Shown piece by piece: positions 36,890 to 49,815 of a DNA stretch of 64,000 nt. Numbering within the stretch: position 1 is the stretch's first letter; each line of letters starts with the position of its first letter. The position numbers and the translations under genes are program-made. The stretch is from Topomyia yanbarensis (Eukaryota > Arthropoda > Insecta > Diptera > Culicidae), in NCBI RefSeq assembly GCF_030247195.1, contig NC_080672.1:403947037-404011036 (forward strand), read 5' to 3'. The notes beneath the pieces are model-generated. The model made no database searches, was not told where the DNA came from, and saw only the letters and a program-made list of their open reading frames with translations.

Positions 36890-39504
36890 AAATCATGAAG
36901 TTTTGCATAGAGGAGGGGTTGAGTGGTATTATCTTGTCTCTCTTCGTGGTTAAACGGTTCTTTTTACTGAACAGAAAGATTGTTTATTTTAATTTCATTT
37001 TAATTACAATTTAAAAAGTGATTAATTTTCCAAACTCCAGCCACAGATCTTGAACTGAATATTTTTGAAATCAATTGACGCTAGATATTTAAAGGAGACG
37101 GACGGAGGATATTTTCGGAAGACTATACGTGCAGATCAAGGGTGGCATTGCGAATCTCGAAACGAAAGATTTATTGTATGCAAGCTTGTATGAAAAAGTC
37201 GATTCGAAATGGTTCCATAATGTCGCTCCAGTTTACTAAGCGAACGATCTATTAGGGTTCTTTTTCTACCATGACTTTTTTGACACATTCCACCGCACAG
37301 TGGCCGGTCTTCGAACAAAAGTCGAACAAAACCAAAAATATTGGCCAATCCGGCTGAATATTATATATTAAGGTAATTTTGGGGTGCTGAGCTCATTTTT
37401 AATGTCAAAAGTTATAAAAGATTAAATAAATTTTCCCATACAGTGTTATCGAACCTTTCTTATAAGCATAATACCATTTATATGATAAATCTTATTTTAC
37501 TGATTAGATATAACTGAGACTAGATATATATGTTGAAATGATCAACAAAGTTCTTTAAATGCCCTTTAAAATGAAACTAGTTGTGTTCAAATCGGATTAA
37601 AATTGACAGAGCAACACGTTTTTGAAGTGAAGATAGATACTGTGATTTCGAAAATGAATTTCATTAGAATTGTCTGACACAGCGATGTTTAAATTGCTAT
37701 TAAAAATCTTATTATTGGAGAATATGGCATTCAATACATAAAAATCCTAGAAAAAATGGAAAATATCAATATTTGAAACATAGGTTTTGTCCGGTCTCCA
37801 GCCACTGTGCACCGTTAGGGGTCAACGTTTGCACGCCTAATGCAACTGTTAACAATTTTATGGCGATTGCTCAAAAACTTAATGGAATACTTTAAAAGTC
37901 TTAACATTACGTTTATGTTATGCGTTCGTTGTTTTCCCGGCAGTCTCCCCACTCCGAGAGGTAAAAACATCGCATTAGGTGACAGTAGAGTAAAATTTCA
38001 CTTACATTTATTAAAAATCTGCTCTACCTCTAACTTTACAGCATCACTTTGTTTTATAAATTGGATCGTCAATATATACAGCACAGTTAAGTGAATACAA
38101 ACGGTAGCACATGGAGTGTTGTCCCCCATGTCTGTGGTAGAACAACATTTTCGCAAACATAAAATCGCTAATCGAAGGCTGATATTCTCCTCTTTCATCT
38201 AAGGCTAAATTTGAAATGTTCTATCGGGGGTTCTAGAACATTTTTTTTAATATTGATTATACCTTTTGATGATTGCTTTCCAATGAACAGTTATCAAAAA
38301 TACATTTAGGTGGATGAATCAGTGGACATTTTTAATAGGCGGCGAACCACTGCGACCAGTATTTAGACCTATTGTGGTGTGCCTCTTCCTTAATCTACTG
38401 TGACATATCACTATTGCACTGTTAGAGCAATATTTAAACAAAAAAAAATCAGTGTTGCTGAAGTACTCACTAATCAAATGCTCCTCTATTGTCTGAGACT
38501 AATTTTTACACATACAGTATCAGAAGCAAGGGCTAGTTATGCTAATAAGTACCTCCGAAGACAACAGAAAGGTGTAGCCAATTTCAAATTTTAAATTTGA
38601 ATAACATTTTTACTCGGGGTAGAACAATATTGCCACAAACAAATCCAATATCACTGATGTCCTCACTATCCGAAAATTTGCTCCTCTTTTAAACGAGACA
38701 AATTTTGAATTGCTCGTCCCTAGGGTCTAGAACTCTTTTTTTATTTTGGAACAATAAATTAATATCTAAGTTGGTATACATACGGATTTTTCATTACTCG
38801 TTTATACGTCTGTCTAAGTAACCAACATATCTTTTTGGAAATTGATAAATAATTGATATTATCAAATAATTTTTCAGTAGATGATGTATTCCTGTTCCTT
38901 GAATTCAATTAGTTATGTGTAGAGTAGAGTGGATCAAGAAAGTCAGTTTTCTTTGGCGAGCTCTTGCTATGGTATCTTTGCACTGATATTGACAAACAAG
39001 CACTCGTTGGAAAGGTTATACATCTGGCAACGTTTGGTGATAATTATTTTATGCCTGGATAAATATTTTTCAAGCTAATTCTAATAAGGCGAAGGTACTT
39101 TTTTCGATGATTTTAAAATCTGGGGAACGATAGTTCATTATATACCTATAAAATAGCGAAAGAATTGAAAATATACCCTGTTAGCTCCATCCGCCCAGTT
39201 TAGAACAAGTATCTAGCAATATATAGGCTCTGCAGGTCAAGTAGCGGACGGTCATGAATTGACAGTTCATGAATTTATTCACCCCTTCACTACCTGTTGT
39301 GCGAAAATCGTAAATTATTTGTTACTATTTTTGGTACCCATTTAATTTATTGTTTAATGTGCCTATTTGATTCCTAACTCGATTCCTTTGCATCCTCCTA
39401 AGTTTTTCCTTGGTTCAAGAACAATAGTCGCTCGAAAATCAATTCATACTACATTTTTGTAGCCTTGCGGAGTTGAAAAGGTTAAATCTTAAAAATTGCA
39501 TTTC
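36890..39504. other. No gene recognised (right arm mirror of 33726-36321)
   Basis: Mirror of the left axis-proximal stretch with the same three 'gaggagcaaat'-type blocks inverted. No domain in any frame. Confidence 0.45.
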
Positions 39505-41191
39505 GCGGCATGAGTACGATAGGCATAATGGACGCTAGGCATAATGGACACTAGGCATAATAGACCATTGGCATAATATACGTTAGGCATAATGGATGAT
39601 TGGCATAATGTTCATTAGGCATAATGGACGATAGGCATAATTCACAAAAATATAAAAATAATCACAAGCCTTTCGTTTTTACAGAGATTCCGCTTGTTTT
39701 TTTTCAGATTTGAAAAAAAGGACGCTATACCATACCTTCGCATAACTTTAGTTAGAGCTCCAAAATGAAAAATACCATACGAGATATTTAACACTTGCAG
39801 GTGTAGTTTTTTTCTTCTATTTTTTCTGTAGAGGATATGAAGAAAATATCCCTTTATTTAAGTGAAAAGTTTTGGTACAAGCACATTTCAAGCCTCTTGG
39901 ATTTATTACTAATACAGTCGCATACAAATATTTAAAAAAAAATAATGAACAGACATTAAGTTTTGAATCCTATGGAAACTGGCAGTGTCATGTACAGAAT
40001 CAACATTAGGCTACGGATTCTACGTTTGTGATGATACCTTTTTCGTTTCGGTAACTCGTCACAGTACAGGATTAAACTTTCTCTCATATCAAAGAGATTC
40101 CGTAGTTCTATTTCTGATGGCCTCGAAAATACAATCATTGTGCTTAAGAATATAGGAGACAGTCAATATAGAACTAGCAATATTCGTATATTCGTTGAAC
40201 GAATAATAAAATGCATCATTCTTTCTTTCATAAGCTGTTCTTCAGGGTTATGTATTTTTTTCTTGGGCAATTTCATCTTGCATGCATGAAAAACTAATCT
40301 AAGTTAACTCTTACATGCCCAACTTTTTGTAGTGCTCATAGAGTTCAAGAAACACGAAAAACCCGCTTTGAAAGAAGCTTCTTTCGCAGTGCTGGAAGTA
40401 TTTACCTTCCGCTACATTTCTCCTAGAAAATTTTCAATATTCTATATACTAGGAAAAGATAGTCGAAGCCGGTCCAAATTCATACGTTTTATCAGTTTTC
40501 AATGGAAAAAAATGAAGATATATCAAAATTTTATTTATCAACGCTAACTGTAAATATCTCTGGTAGTACTGCTCCAGCAGAGTTATATCAGACTAATAGA
40601 AATAGCTTCAGTTCTAAGTTCTAATAGTACCAGTTACTTAGGTTACGCAGTTACTTAGGTCTTACTTGTTATTTTGAGTAAATTCTGCCTAAATCAAACG
40701 TTTTAGCAGTTTAAAAATGTTTACAAAAGTAATGGGCATGAAGGGGTTGATGTGCGTTATTCATACGTTAATACAAAATAGACCTATTTAAACAAGAGTA
40801 TTAACCCATTTTAGAGATGTGCAATTTTCTTATTCGTTCATTCGATGTGCATTCATTCTACATCTTTTATTTGAGTTAAGCTTTTTTAAGGTAAATCTAT
40901 TGTAAATAATAAAATGTTGATCGAGTTCTATCAGCTTCCAGAGTAATTCTACAACATCAAAAAATTTCAAAGATTTGCGCTCGTACAACCCGATTCTGTC
41001 ACCATCAAAAAGTTATTTTCGTAAAGGACACATCAACATGACAATTTATGCCTAACGTCTATTATACCAATCGTCCATTATGCCAAACGTCCATTATGCC
41101 TAACGTATATTATGCCTAACGTCCATTATGCCAAACCTCTTTATGTCTAACGTACGTATGCCAAACGTCCGTATGCCTAACGAATTTATGC
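39505..41191. mobile_element. Foldback element with inverted 16-bp iteron arrays (right arm)
   Basis: Mirror of 32039-33725: iteron arrays at 39508-39642 and 41045-41191 in opposite orientation, interior AT-rich, nested TTAA MITE at 40308-40746. Confidence 0.8.
40308..40746. mobile_element. piggyBac-type MITE, copy 3 (right arm)
   Basis: Mirror of 32484-32922. The ends are preserved, with TTAA on the lower-coordinate side. It differs by few bases from the left copy (for example Glu against Asp in an incidental frame near 40375). Confidence 0.7.
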
Positions 41192-41199
41192 CTACTGGG

Positions 41200-41724
41200 G
41201 GGCTGGATGTTGTTGGCTCGAATCAAAACTTGTCGAAAGTAAACAAAGTTCATTTCATATCGTCAATCTGGCGCCCAGGTGGTGAAATCAACGGGGTGCT
41301 GGAGCGTTGCCAAAAAAATTTTATTTCCAGATTAAATTTTACTAAACTTCCCAAGTTCAACTCAGCCGGAATGCTGGCTGGTTCTAATTCGTATTCCGGC
41401 TCCGGTGACACAACCGATTCAAGTTAGAATGCTTAAGGGGTACCATTTCGATGCGGCTTAGCCGCATAACCGAGGCCTAGGCGAGGTGGCCACCGACCCG
41501 CCGCAAGCGAACCTGTGATCCACTCGTTTGCCCGGCTTACTCAAACATAGGGGCTATCCCTAGTTTAAGTCCGCGCAAAAGCGATGTGGCGTAGCCACAT
41601 TGGGTGCTGGACACAAAATAAAATTGGCAACGCTAGCAAAATGTAAACACAAATGAACACTCCGGATGAACCTATCGTCAATTGACATTTCGACAAGTTT
41701 TGATTCGAGCCAATAATATGGGCC
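41200..41724. mobile_element. 525-bp element with about 40-bp terminal inverted repeats (right arm)
   Basis: Mirror of 31506-32030, with the complementary 9-mer CCTACTGGG at 41191-41199 and 41725-41733. It contains the GC-rich core at 41440-41610 in the same orientation as 2757-2935. Confidence 0.65.
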
Positions 41725-41733
41725 CCTACTGGG

Positions 41734-43086
41734 GTACACCCGGTGTGAACAATCACAAAACCGCGGAAAGAAATGTGGAAAAAACATGTTTTTTCAGCAG
41801 CTGCGTCAGGTTTAGTACTTGCGAATGACTTCTTCAGTGTCCTCGTCGTCGCCAGAGTATGGTATCGAAGTTGTGCATTTCGGCTGACATAGTTGCTTGG
41901 CTGTGCGACGGTTATATGTGCGCTTCGGAGCATTTTTTTATTCCTTTTGCTTCTCTTTTCCAATCGTGTTTTTTTCGATTATCTTCAACAACATCTTCAA
42001 TTATTATATTTTTAACTCACGCGGAATATCCGACGCGCTGTCATTGATGACGATCGCCTTCGCTTCACACGAGCACATAATGTTTCGAACGGAACCTTGA
42101 ATCGTTTAGAGAACAGATGCAAAATTGATCATCAAAAAAAATGGGTGGGTAACGTCTGTGACATAACCGGAGAGGTTTAGAATACTAAAGATCCCGTACT
42201 GATACTTATCAGAATTTGCGAATAAAAAGTGAATTGGGCGAGGAATACTTGAAATTATTCCTTATAAAAATTATGGTGTTCCACGCTTAGCTGTTGTTCT
42301 GGATGCGATTCTAACTGGATGGATGGTGGGAGAGAGACGGAAATTCGTTTTGGTTATACCAGTATCAGAAGCAGAAAATAATGGAAAAGCACATTGCAGG
42401 AAAACGAGCGAGAGAACGATAGTAGTGAGATATTCGCGTGAATCGGTTTATCTCATCTTTCTTTTAACTGAGAAACTGGAAGCATTCTGGAGCAAACAGG
42501 TATAAAACCGTTCCTGAATTCGCTTCTTCTCTTCCTTCTTCTTCAAACCAAAGTAAAAAAGAGCAAGTATTTTTTGCTCCGGAGCAACTTTCGTGTACTG
42601 GAGCAAACCTATTGACAGTCAGCATCAGCAGCAGTATCGAAGAATTATTCGCGCCATGGCCCGTAGTGAAAACTATTGAATTCCTTATGCGAAGAAAATA
42701 GTCGCCATGAAAAGAGCGGTTTTTTCGTTATTTCGGGAAATATTACATACCAATTGACATACAAAACTGTCATTTTATTACAGAATATAATTTCAAGTAT
42801 CATTTTAAATCAAAATGCATTTAACAAAAAACTTACAAAATGCGATAGTTGTCTATATATTTGGAATTTTGCTCCAACAAAAACAATTAAATCGTGTAAC
42901 TATGCCCTTTTTAAAAGTAATTCGCGTTTCCCCATCATAAAATGTCAACAATTTAATATGTATCGTTTTTAAGACGTAAAAGAAACATATTCAGTGTGTT
43001 TGGATCATGGAGAAGCTTTCAAAAAAAAAAGTTTTCCTAACAACAACAAATTTTCTGTAACTTTTTTAAATCGAATCGACGTTGGT
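41734..43086. other. No host gene recognised (right arm)
   Basis: Mirror of 30150-31505, with the same palindromic 'ttgctccggagcaa' word and dispersed-repeat phrase. No domain in any frame. Confidence 0.45.
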
Positions 43087-44089
43087 CATATTTCGCAGTC
43101 GACCGGTTTCTCATGGAATCCCTCTACTTGATTCGGTTTTGCACCACTACTTCCTCGAACTGCTATTTTTGTAGGGCCTTGAATGGACGCCTTCTGACCT
43201 TTACAACGAGGCTTAGGTGCGAAAATGTTCCTACTTTTTCTATTGCTTCTGTGAGCAGTAGGATATGTCCCCTCCTGGGGTTCATCCGAGTCGCGCTCGT
43301 TAATAGACAAGTGAATATAGATATTGGTAGGGACTAGCTATCTTTAGCATTTCTACAAAAGATCCCTGAGCGTCGCTTCAGTTTCTCCTCGCGCTGTCTG
43401 TACGTGGGACATGCCGGGAGATTATATGGATTTCTCCCACAGTAAAGAAAATTTTCATCATCCCTCCCACAAAAATCATCCACATGAGTCACAAAGCATT
43501 TCTCACAGCGAACCTTATTGCTACAGTTGGTGGTTGTGTGTCCCAGTTGTTTGCAATCAGTACAGTTCATAACCCATAGCAAAACAGGCGCACAGGTTGA
43601 CGAACCTTGTCAAAGAAATGGTAGTTAGGTAGGGCGGAGCCGACAAAGGTCACCCGATAAGAGTCTGAGTTGAGATATCTTTCCGTCAGTTGCTACTGAT
43701 GCTGAATGCATACTTTTGTATCTTGACTGGCTCAAGCATGTCGAAGTCACTAAAACAGCCAACACCATGTGTCAGTAGATCCCCGCAATTCAAACTCGAA
43801 TCGGATACGACGGTCTCTATTTCAACCTGATTCGCTGGTACATATACTCAGTACTCCTTCGTAAAGGATCCGTAGCCAGCAATATCATTTGCCTGATTCA
43901 AACTATTTACCATCACCCGAATTTTATCAGGGCGAATTTTCAATATTTCTGTCACGGCCGATATTTCTGAACTCGAGAAATATCCAGTAAATTCAAGCAC
44001 TTTTTGTCTTTGGCCCGGAAGAAGATCTCGTAAGGCCGGGTGGCCGAGTATGGATATACCTTGAGCTGGGGAGTTGTTTCGAAACCCAT
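43087..44089 (-). pseudogene. LINE ORF1 (Gag-like) pseudogene, right copy
   Basis: Mirror of 29141-30143 with the same CCHC zinc knuckle (CTDCKQLGHTTTNC). It differs in detail: ACPTYRQ replaces ACPAYRQ, and in the KEYRVYV stretch the Arg codon (aga) is a stop (tga, about 43850), an extra lesion not present on the left. The same early frame disruptions are shared, so they predate the split of the two copies. Confidence 0.85.
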
Positions 44090-44665
44090 CTCACCTTGAG
44101 GCGAGTTATTGTCAGGGGAATTCAGTTTTGCACGACCCTATTGCCCAGTGCACGTTAGTAGGAGAACCAAGAAAGAGGAACGTTATATAATAGCGACATT
44201 TATCTTTTCTTTATAACGATATCCAAGCAAACTGATAAGATGAGACAAACAGCCACTAATGCGTAAACGCAAAGCAAAGAAAAACTATCCGAAACCTCGA
44301 AGAGGCGGAGAAGGCTCAGGATAACCTTAGAAGCTGATTGGATAGCTTTTTTTTTTACTACGCTACACTACACGGACTGAAAAACACGTCTACACGCTCT
44401 GAGAGTCATTGCGTGGATTTCAAAGATGTTGTATCAAGCTGAGACAATGTTTTCAGGTTTATCCGTTTGTGCCCAGATTGTTGTAATTAAGTCCTTTGTT
44501 TCTACCTTGTTGTCTTTCGGTATGATATGCATCTTGAATCAAAATCAAAAATAATTTTGTTTGAGAATCTCACAAAATTAAAAGAAAACTTTTTTCAAGT
44601 TTTTCTGTTGAAATGAACTGAAAACCAAAACAAGAATCGGTGTTGTTATTTCTCATACGCTTGCA

Positions 44666-45393
44666 GTGTACATGGAAAAAAATCATTGCGAAAATCGCGA
44701 ATAAAATGCCATGAATTCAGGAACAATCACGTTTCTTCGTTTCGAAAACAGGATCATGAACAAAGTCATGTGGTTTATAATTATGTTCAATTTCCCTTCA
44801 GTGACGCCCGCATAACGTTTTTATTATTGGAAATATTTTTTTTTTTGTTTTGCGAACTTCAGTAACAGTTTCCGCCATGTAATTTTCAAATCGATTTTCT
44901 ATACATGAGCTAGTTTACAACTTTATGAACATTATTCATAAAAGCAAAGGTACATTAGTGCACAAAAAACATTTCAAAGAACACGGAATTTTATTTACGA
45001 GTCCATTCAATCCTCGTGAGCTGATTCTTGATATATTAGTCACGATCCAACATCCTTGCTCATGAAATAGTTCATAAAATCTTGCAGTATTATTCATGTA
45101 CTCGTGAACTGGTTCATGCTACCTAGTATAATAGTCACGACTTACCTCTCCTGCTCGTGAAATAGTTCATGAAATCATAAAATATTAATCATGTATTCGT
45201 AAACTAGTTCATGATTCCTAGTACAAATGGTCACGTTTGACCATTCGTGCTCGTAAAACAGTTAGCTGATATCCCTAATCATTTAAAATTTCATACAACA
45301 TGGTAATGAATTTTTTACATGAGATATATCACAAAATTTGGAGCATTGTTCGTGGAATTATTTTTGTTCCACGCACTTTTTCATGATTTTTTC
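44666..45393. repeat. Dispersed element with 95-bp tandem units, copy 3 (right arm)
   Basis: Mirror of 27838-28565, same two-unit 95-bp array in inverse orientation. Confidence 0.65.
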
Positions 45394-45808
45394 CAAACTA
45401 AAAACATTTCATAATCGTCATTCTTAAACGTTCGTGTTACGTAAAAGTGTTGGGAAACGGGGAGTATCAGCGTGTGCGTCTGTAAGAAAACCGTAAGATA
45501 CTCGGACATATTTCCCAGGTCAGCCCAATAAAAAAAGATTCTAAAGAAAATATTCGTGAAGTCGTGTAGCCTCCAACATTGAAGGTGGAGTTTTTCAGTT
45601 TAGTAGACGTTATATTAGCATTTTTTAGAAGTCGGAAATTTCCTGTTTTCACATCTACGTGATTTGTCTAACTCATAGAGAAAATTTTGAAAAAGAGAAA
45701 AGAAATGTTAGGTCTAACGAGAAAAAATTCAGAGCTTATTCAAATTTTGATGTCCTACCTCACAGTTTCAATCTTTAATGACAATTGGTATGCTTTATTT
45801 TTTTTCAG

Positions 45809-47360
45809 GAGGAGCTGGTTTTCTCGGTCAACATTTGATCAAAATTCTGCAAGAGCGTGATTCCAAAGTATGCGAAATTCGTGTCGTCGATTTGAAACCA
45901 TACGAAAATTTCTTAGGTAAGCGACATATAACAAAAACCTTTCGATTCGTAGTAAAAATAAATCCCTTCAATCACACAGGCCACATTGACACCCACCGGG
46001 TCGTTTCGTACGAGGGTGACATTTGCCAACCGAGCCAGATTGAGGCCGCCTTCGAGGGTGTCGATTGTGTGTTTCACATGGCAGCCTACATCAACTTTGA
46101 CTTCCCGCCCAACTACAAGGAGCTGCAGCGGGTCAACGTCGACGGAACGCAGGTGGTGATCGATTTGTGCCGAAAGTACAACATCCCGCGGCTGGTGTTC
46201 ACCAGCGATTGCCTGATTCACATGACGCCGTACCTGGGCAGAGCAAATTTCACGATTGTCTGCAACCAGACCGAACCGAAGACGAAAGTTCCCAGCAAGG
46301 AGAGTGAGTTTCAGATTCCCGGTTACGCACCGTCCAAATTGAAGGCGGAGAATTTAGTGCTAGAGGCTAACGATACGTTGCTGGCGAATGGAGGTAAGAT
46401 TGCAGTGTGTTAGCGTTATAGATGCTAGCGATCCAATAGAGCATTGACTTAAATTTGCTTCCCCTAAATCGTTGGATAAGGTTTGATAATTGTGTTTCGT
46501 CCATTTAGAATTTCACTCTCATATACAACTTGCTAAAACCACGGACGCCTTAAGCGATACCCGAAGGCTATAGAATTAATGCGATTCACTAATTTCCATC
46601 TGGCACAAATGGGGATCCCCCAATTTACCTGTTTCGACCACATAACTGTCCAAACAAGCGCAAAATGCCACCGCGTAGCATTTTGTGCGAAAACTTATAC
46701 GCTTTCATTTCGCAGAACATTATCGTCGATAACCCGTATATTTCAATTACAGCAAAGCTGAAAACGATTGCCATTCGACCACCGGTGCTGTTCGGTGAGG
46801 GTGACCAGCGATTCGTGCCGACCGTGATCCGGATAGCGATGCGTTTCGGTGGAGAAATTCCAAAGATTGCCGGGCCCGGAGGTAAGCAGCAGCTAGTGTA
46901 TGCAGGCAATGCGGCCTGGGCGCACTACCGGGCCAAGGAAGCACTGGCCAGCCAACCGAAGGACATCGCTGGCTACCCGGTGTTCGTTACGGACGAGTCC
47001 GGCATCGAGGATACCACCCGCTTCTGTCAGCGTTTATCCCGGGCTAATGAAACACTCAAGCTCCGGCCGTCCTGGTATCAGGTTCCACTGTTTCTGTCCT
47101 TCTTCCTGGCCTTCCTGCTGGAGCTGCTGATTAAAGCGCTTAATCCGATTGTGAAAATTAAACTGAGCTTTCCTCCGTGTGGGCTGCTCTCGTACATGTC
47201 ATCGATTCTGCTGTACAATCGGATTCGAGCGTCTATCTATCTGGATTATGAACCTATCTACGGCGAGGAGAAGGCAGTATCCAACTCGGCTCTCTGGTAC
47301 GAGAAGTGGTATCAGGATTACTGTCAGCAGCATAATCTAAAGAAGCTGAAAGTCAAATAA
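45809..47360 (+). CDS. 3-beta-hydroxysteroid dehydrogenase-like SDR, right copy (5' partial)
   Basis: Same gene as the left copy, here on the plus strand. Exons are 45809-45916, 45980-46393 and 46753-47360 (stop TAA). Introns are 63 bp (gtaagc..cacacag) and 359 bp (gtaaga..attacag). The acceptor TTTTTTTCAG ends at 45808 and splits the codon before GAGFLG, which shows that a short upstream coding exon is missing. I searched 44400-45808 and the arm above it for a VTG-type end followed by GT and found none. The exons are clearly richer in GC than the flanks. AATAAA at 47407-47412, 47 nt past the stop, is a plausible polyadenylation signal. About 376 residues are visible, near the usual family length of 370-390. 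The domain layout is as in the left copy. Confidence 0.92.
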
Positions 47361-47406
47361 ACAGTCTCCCATCTCTCGTGTCCGACTACGAGGGAAACCA
47401 TTCGAT

Positions 47407-47412
47407 AATAAA
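47407..47412 (+). terminator. Polyadenylation signal AATAAA
   Basis: AATAAA 47 nt downstream of the dehydrogenase stop codon, in the sense orientation. The left-arm counterpart is TTTATT at 25820-25825. Confidence 0.55.
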
Positions 47413-47419
47413 AATGTCT

Positions 47420-49200
47420 TTTCCAGGAGTATAATCGGTTACGCAGATTTTCTACCTGATAGGCAAGACGGGCTTCGACTTTCCCTCCTAAAAATCTAGA
47501 CACTATAGTATAGTCCCATTTTCAAGCAGCAGTATTGGCGAAAAGTGAAAATAAATACCTCCTACTAACGGGGAAGAATAGCTGCTATAGTCGCTGATTC
47601 CTGATCCGACATTCCTTTGCAGGGTTATCTGCCGGGTTGGAAAGATTTGCCAAAATTTAATTAAAAAAACTTAATTGACTTCATTTGAATAAACATAAAA
47701 CGGCTCGGCGGGGTGGGCAAATACTCAGATAACGAAATATTTGAAAAATTAATTAAACTTCTATTAGGACTATATTTGAAGTGGAATGTGAGAAGCGAGG
47801 AATCAACCTGGGTGTTTCGCTGAACCGAGCAAATATTCAATTACCTACCTTTATTAATTTCAATAATCTTCTAGGTTTAGTTGGCCTTTGTTCAGCGTTC
47901 GCCGTGAAGAAAGAGACACGTGGTCGATGATTAGGGAAAATTCAGTAGTACGTGGGAGAAAGTACGCTATTATGGACACAGTAGAAAAAATGGACACTAT
48001 ATGTATGCAAATATCAATAATAACTGGCGAACTTTTTATTGAAGGTTTCAAATGCTCGTTATTATGACAAATGAGAACTATCAGATGTGTATGTAAATAA
48101 AACAATAGAGAATAACGTCTAAAAAATCAAAATCGTTGACTGGGATTGGATATCGAATATCTTTCTAGGTTAGCATAAGGTATTGGCTATTCAACACTTG
48201 ACTGATCAAAAAACAAAATCTACAATTAATCATCAGAATTTGGCTACACCTTGGGTAGAAAAAATGTACAGATTCATCATATGTTTTAATCAAAAACGGA
48301 GCCAGCCGAAAGGCCCGGGGATTCCGGCCCATGAAACCAAAAAATTGGAAGCTGAATAAAAATGGAAACCACCCGGTGTTTGAGGTTCCTAAAAATCTGA
48401 GGTGAAGTTATTTAAGGGGTTATATATGTTGTGGTCGGTCAAGAAATCGAATTCTTATTTTTTTTTCAATCTTAAAGTATGGATTCTTTACAAATTAAAT
48501 TCTTTACAATTTTTTTCAAATTTTTATAAATATTCAAGAAGTAGAAGCAAAATTATAGCGTCTTTGCGGTGACTACGATTGCGAAAAAGTTTCAACTGAA
48601 TTCATTTTTTTTAATTGTTCGCAATTTAACGATTTCATTTTTTTCATCTAAATTTTCATATCAATGTTATGTTTTTGTAATAATTTTGTTCAGTTAAAAA
48701 TAATGGATCTTTGGAAAAAAATCGACCACAAAAAATCTTTAATAGTTCAAGGGCACTCAAGTCCCTATACTAATAAAATTGTTTTAATTCTATGCTTTCA
48801 GTTGAGCTGCTGGACTGGAATCGTTGTCACGGCAAAAAAATCACGTTTTGCGGAAATTTACCCTCGACAGCCATTAATATACATTGTACTACGCTAGACG
48901 TATAACGAGTATAAAATAAAAATATGGTTACATGCCTTTATAAAAATTCAAACTTCCCCCTTTATCACGCATCTCAACATATAACGCCTTAAAAAAAGTC
49001 ATATACCATTCGATTTAGCTCGTCAATATATTGATGATTTGTTATTGATTTTTACCATTTATTCTGAGTTTATTTGATGAATCATAAACAGAAGTCAGAA
49101 TTTTAAAAATAAGCAATTATCGAACGACAGTTTTTCTTTTATCTAATAAAAACAAAAAACTGTTTCAACCCACCTCGACACACTACCAGTTTTCGACCAT
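47420..49200. other. Intergenic, arm-specific segment at 48172-48652
   Basis: 47420-48171 and 48653-49200 mirror the left arm (24120-24651 and 25062-25810). The stretch 48172-48652 has no left-arm counterpart: the left arm has the LINE RT fragment there. No gene recognised. Confidence 0.5.
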
Positions 49201-49815
49201 ACACAGACTGGCAGTTTCTGTCGGAAAGCTAGCTGTGGGTCAAGAATTAGTGATCTTCCCCAACAAGGACAATCTGAGCGGTAAACTTCTCGCTGTCTAA
49301 TGTACTTTTCCCATTTAGTGCCACTTCTTCGTTGAACTCCCGACTTGTTCGCAAACTACTCGGTCTAGTCCCCGACGATGGACCTAGCCTACTGCGACGG
49401 AAAGTTCCTCGGCGAGAGATGTTCTCCCGAAACCGAGCCAACCAGCCAAGTGCCGAGGTCAGTTCGGCGATTCCGGCGGAGTAGGGCGTCCGCTTCGTTG
49501 GTTCCCCGGCAACTTGTGGTGTCTCGTTGCGGTCAACTCAGTCTAGACCCAGGCGGTGAATCTAGCTTACACCGACGCAAGAATTTCTCCTAATACCGAT
49601 TCTTCTTTGGTTTTCGCTATATGTCTATCGTGTCAATCGGCAGGGTGTCGTGTTCGATTTGGCAAGTTCGGGTGGAGCGTGGCGTCCGATTACCCGTCCC
49701 ATACCCGGCATTTCTGCGTACAATATATTCACAATATTATTATGCAACTTTGCAAACAAAAACTTTTTTGATTAGCAGCAGAGTATCCGAGCAAAAAAAA
49801 ATTTCAAAGACTTTT

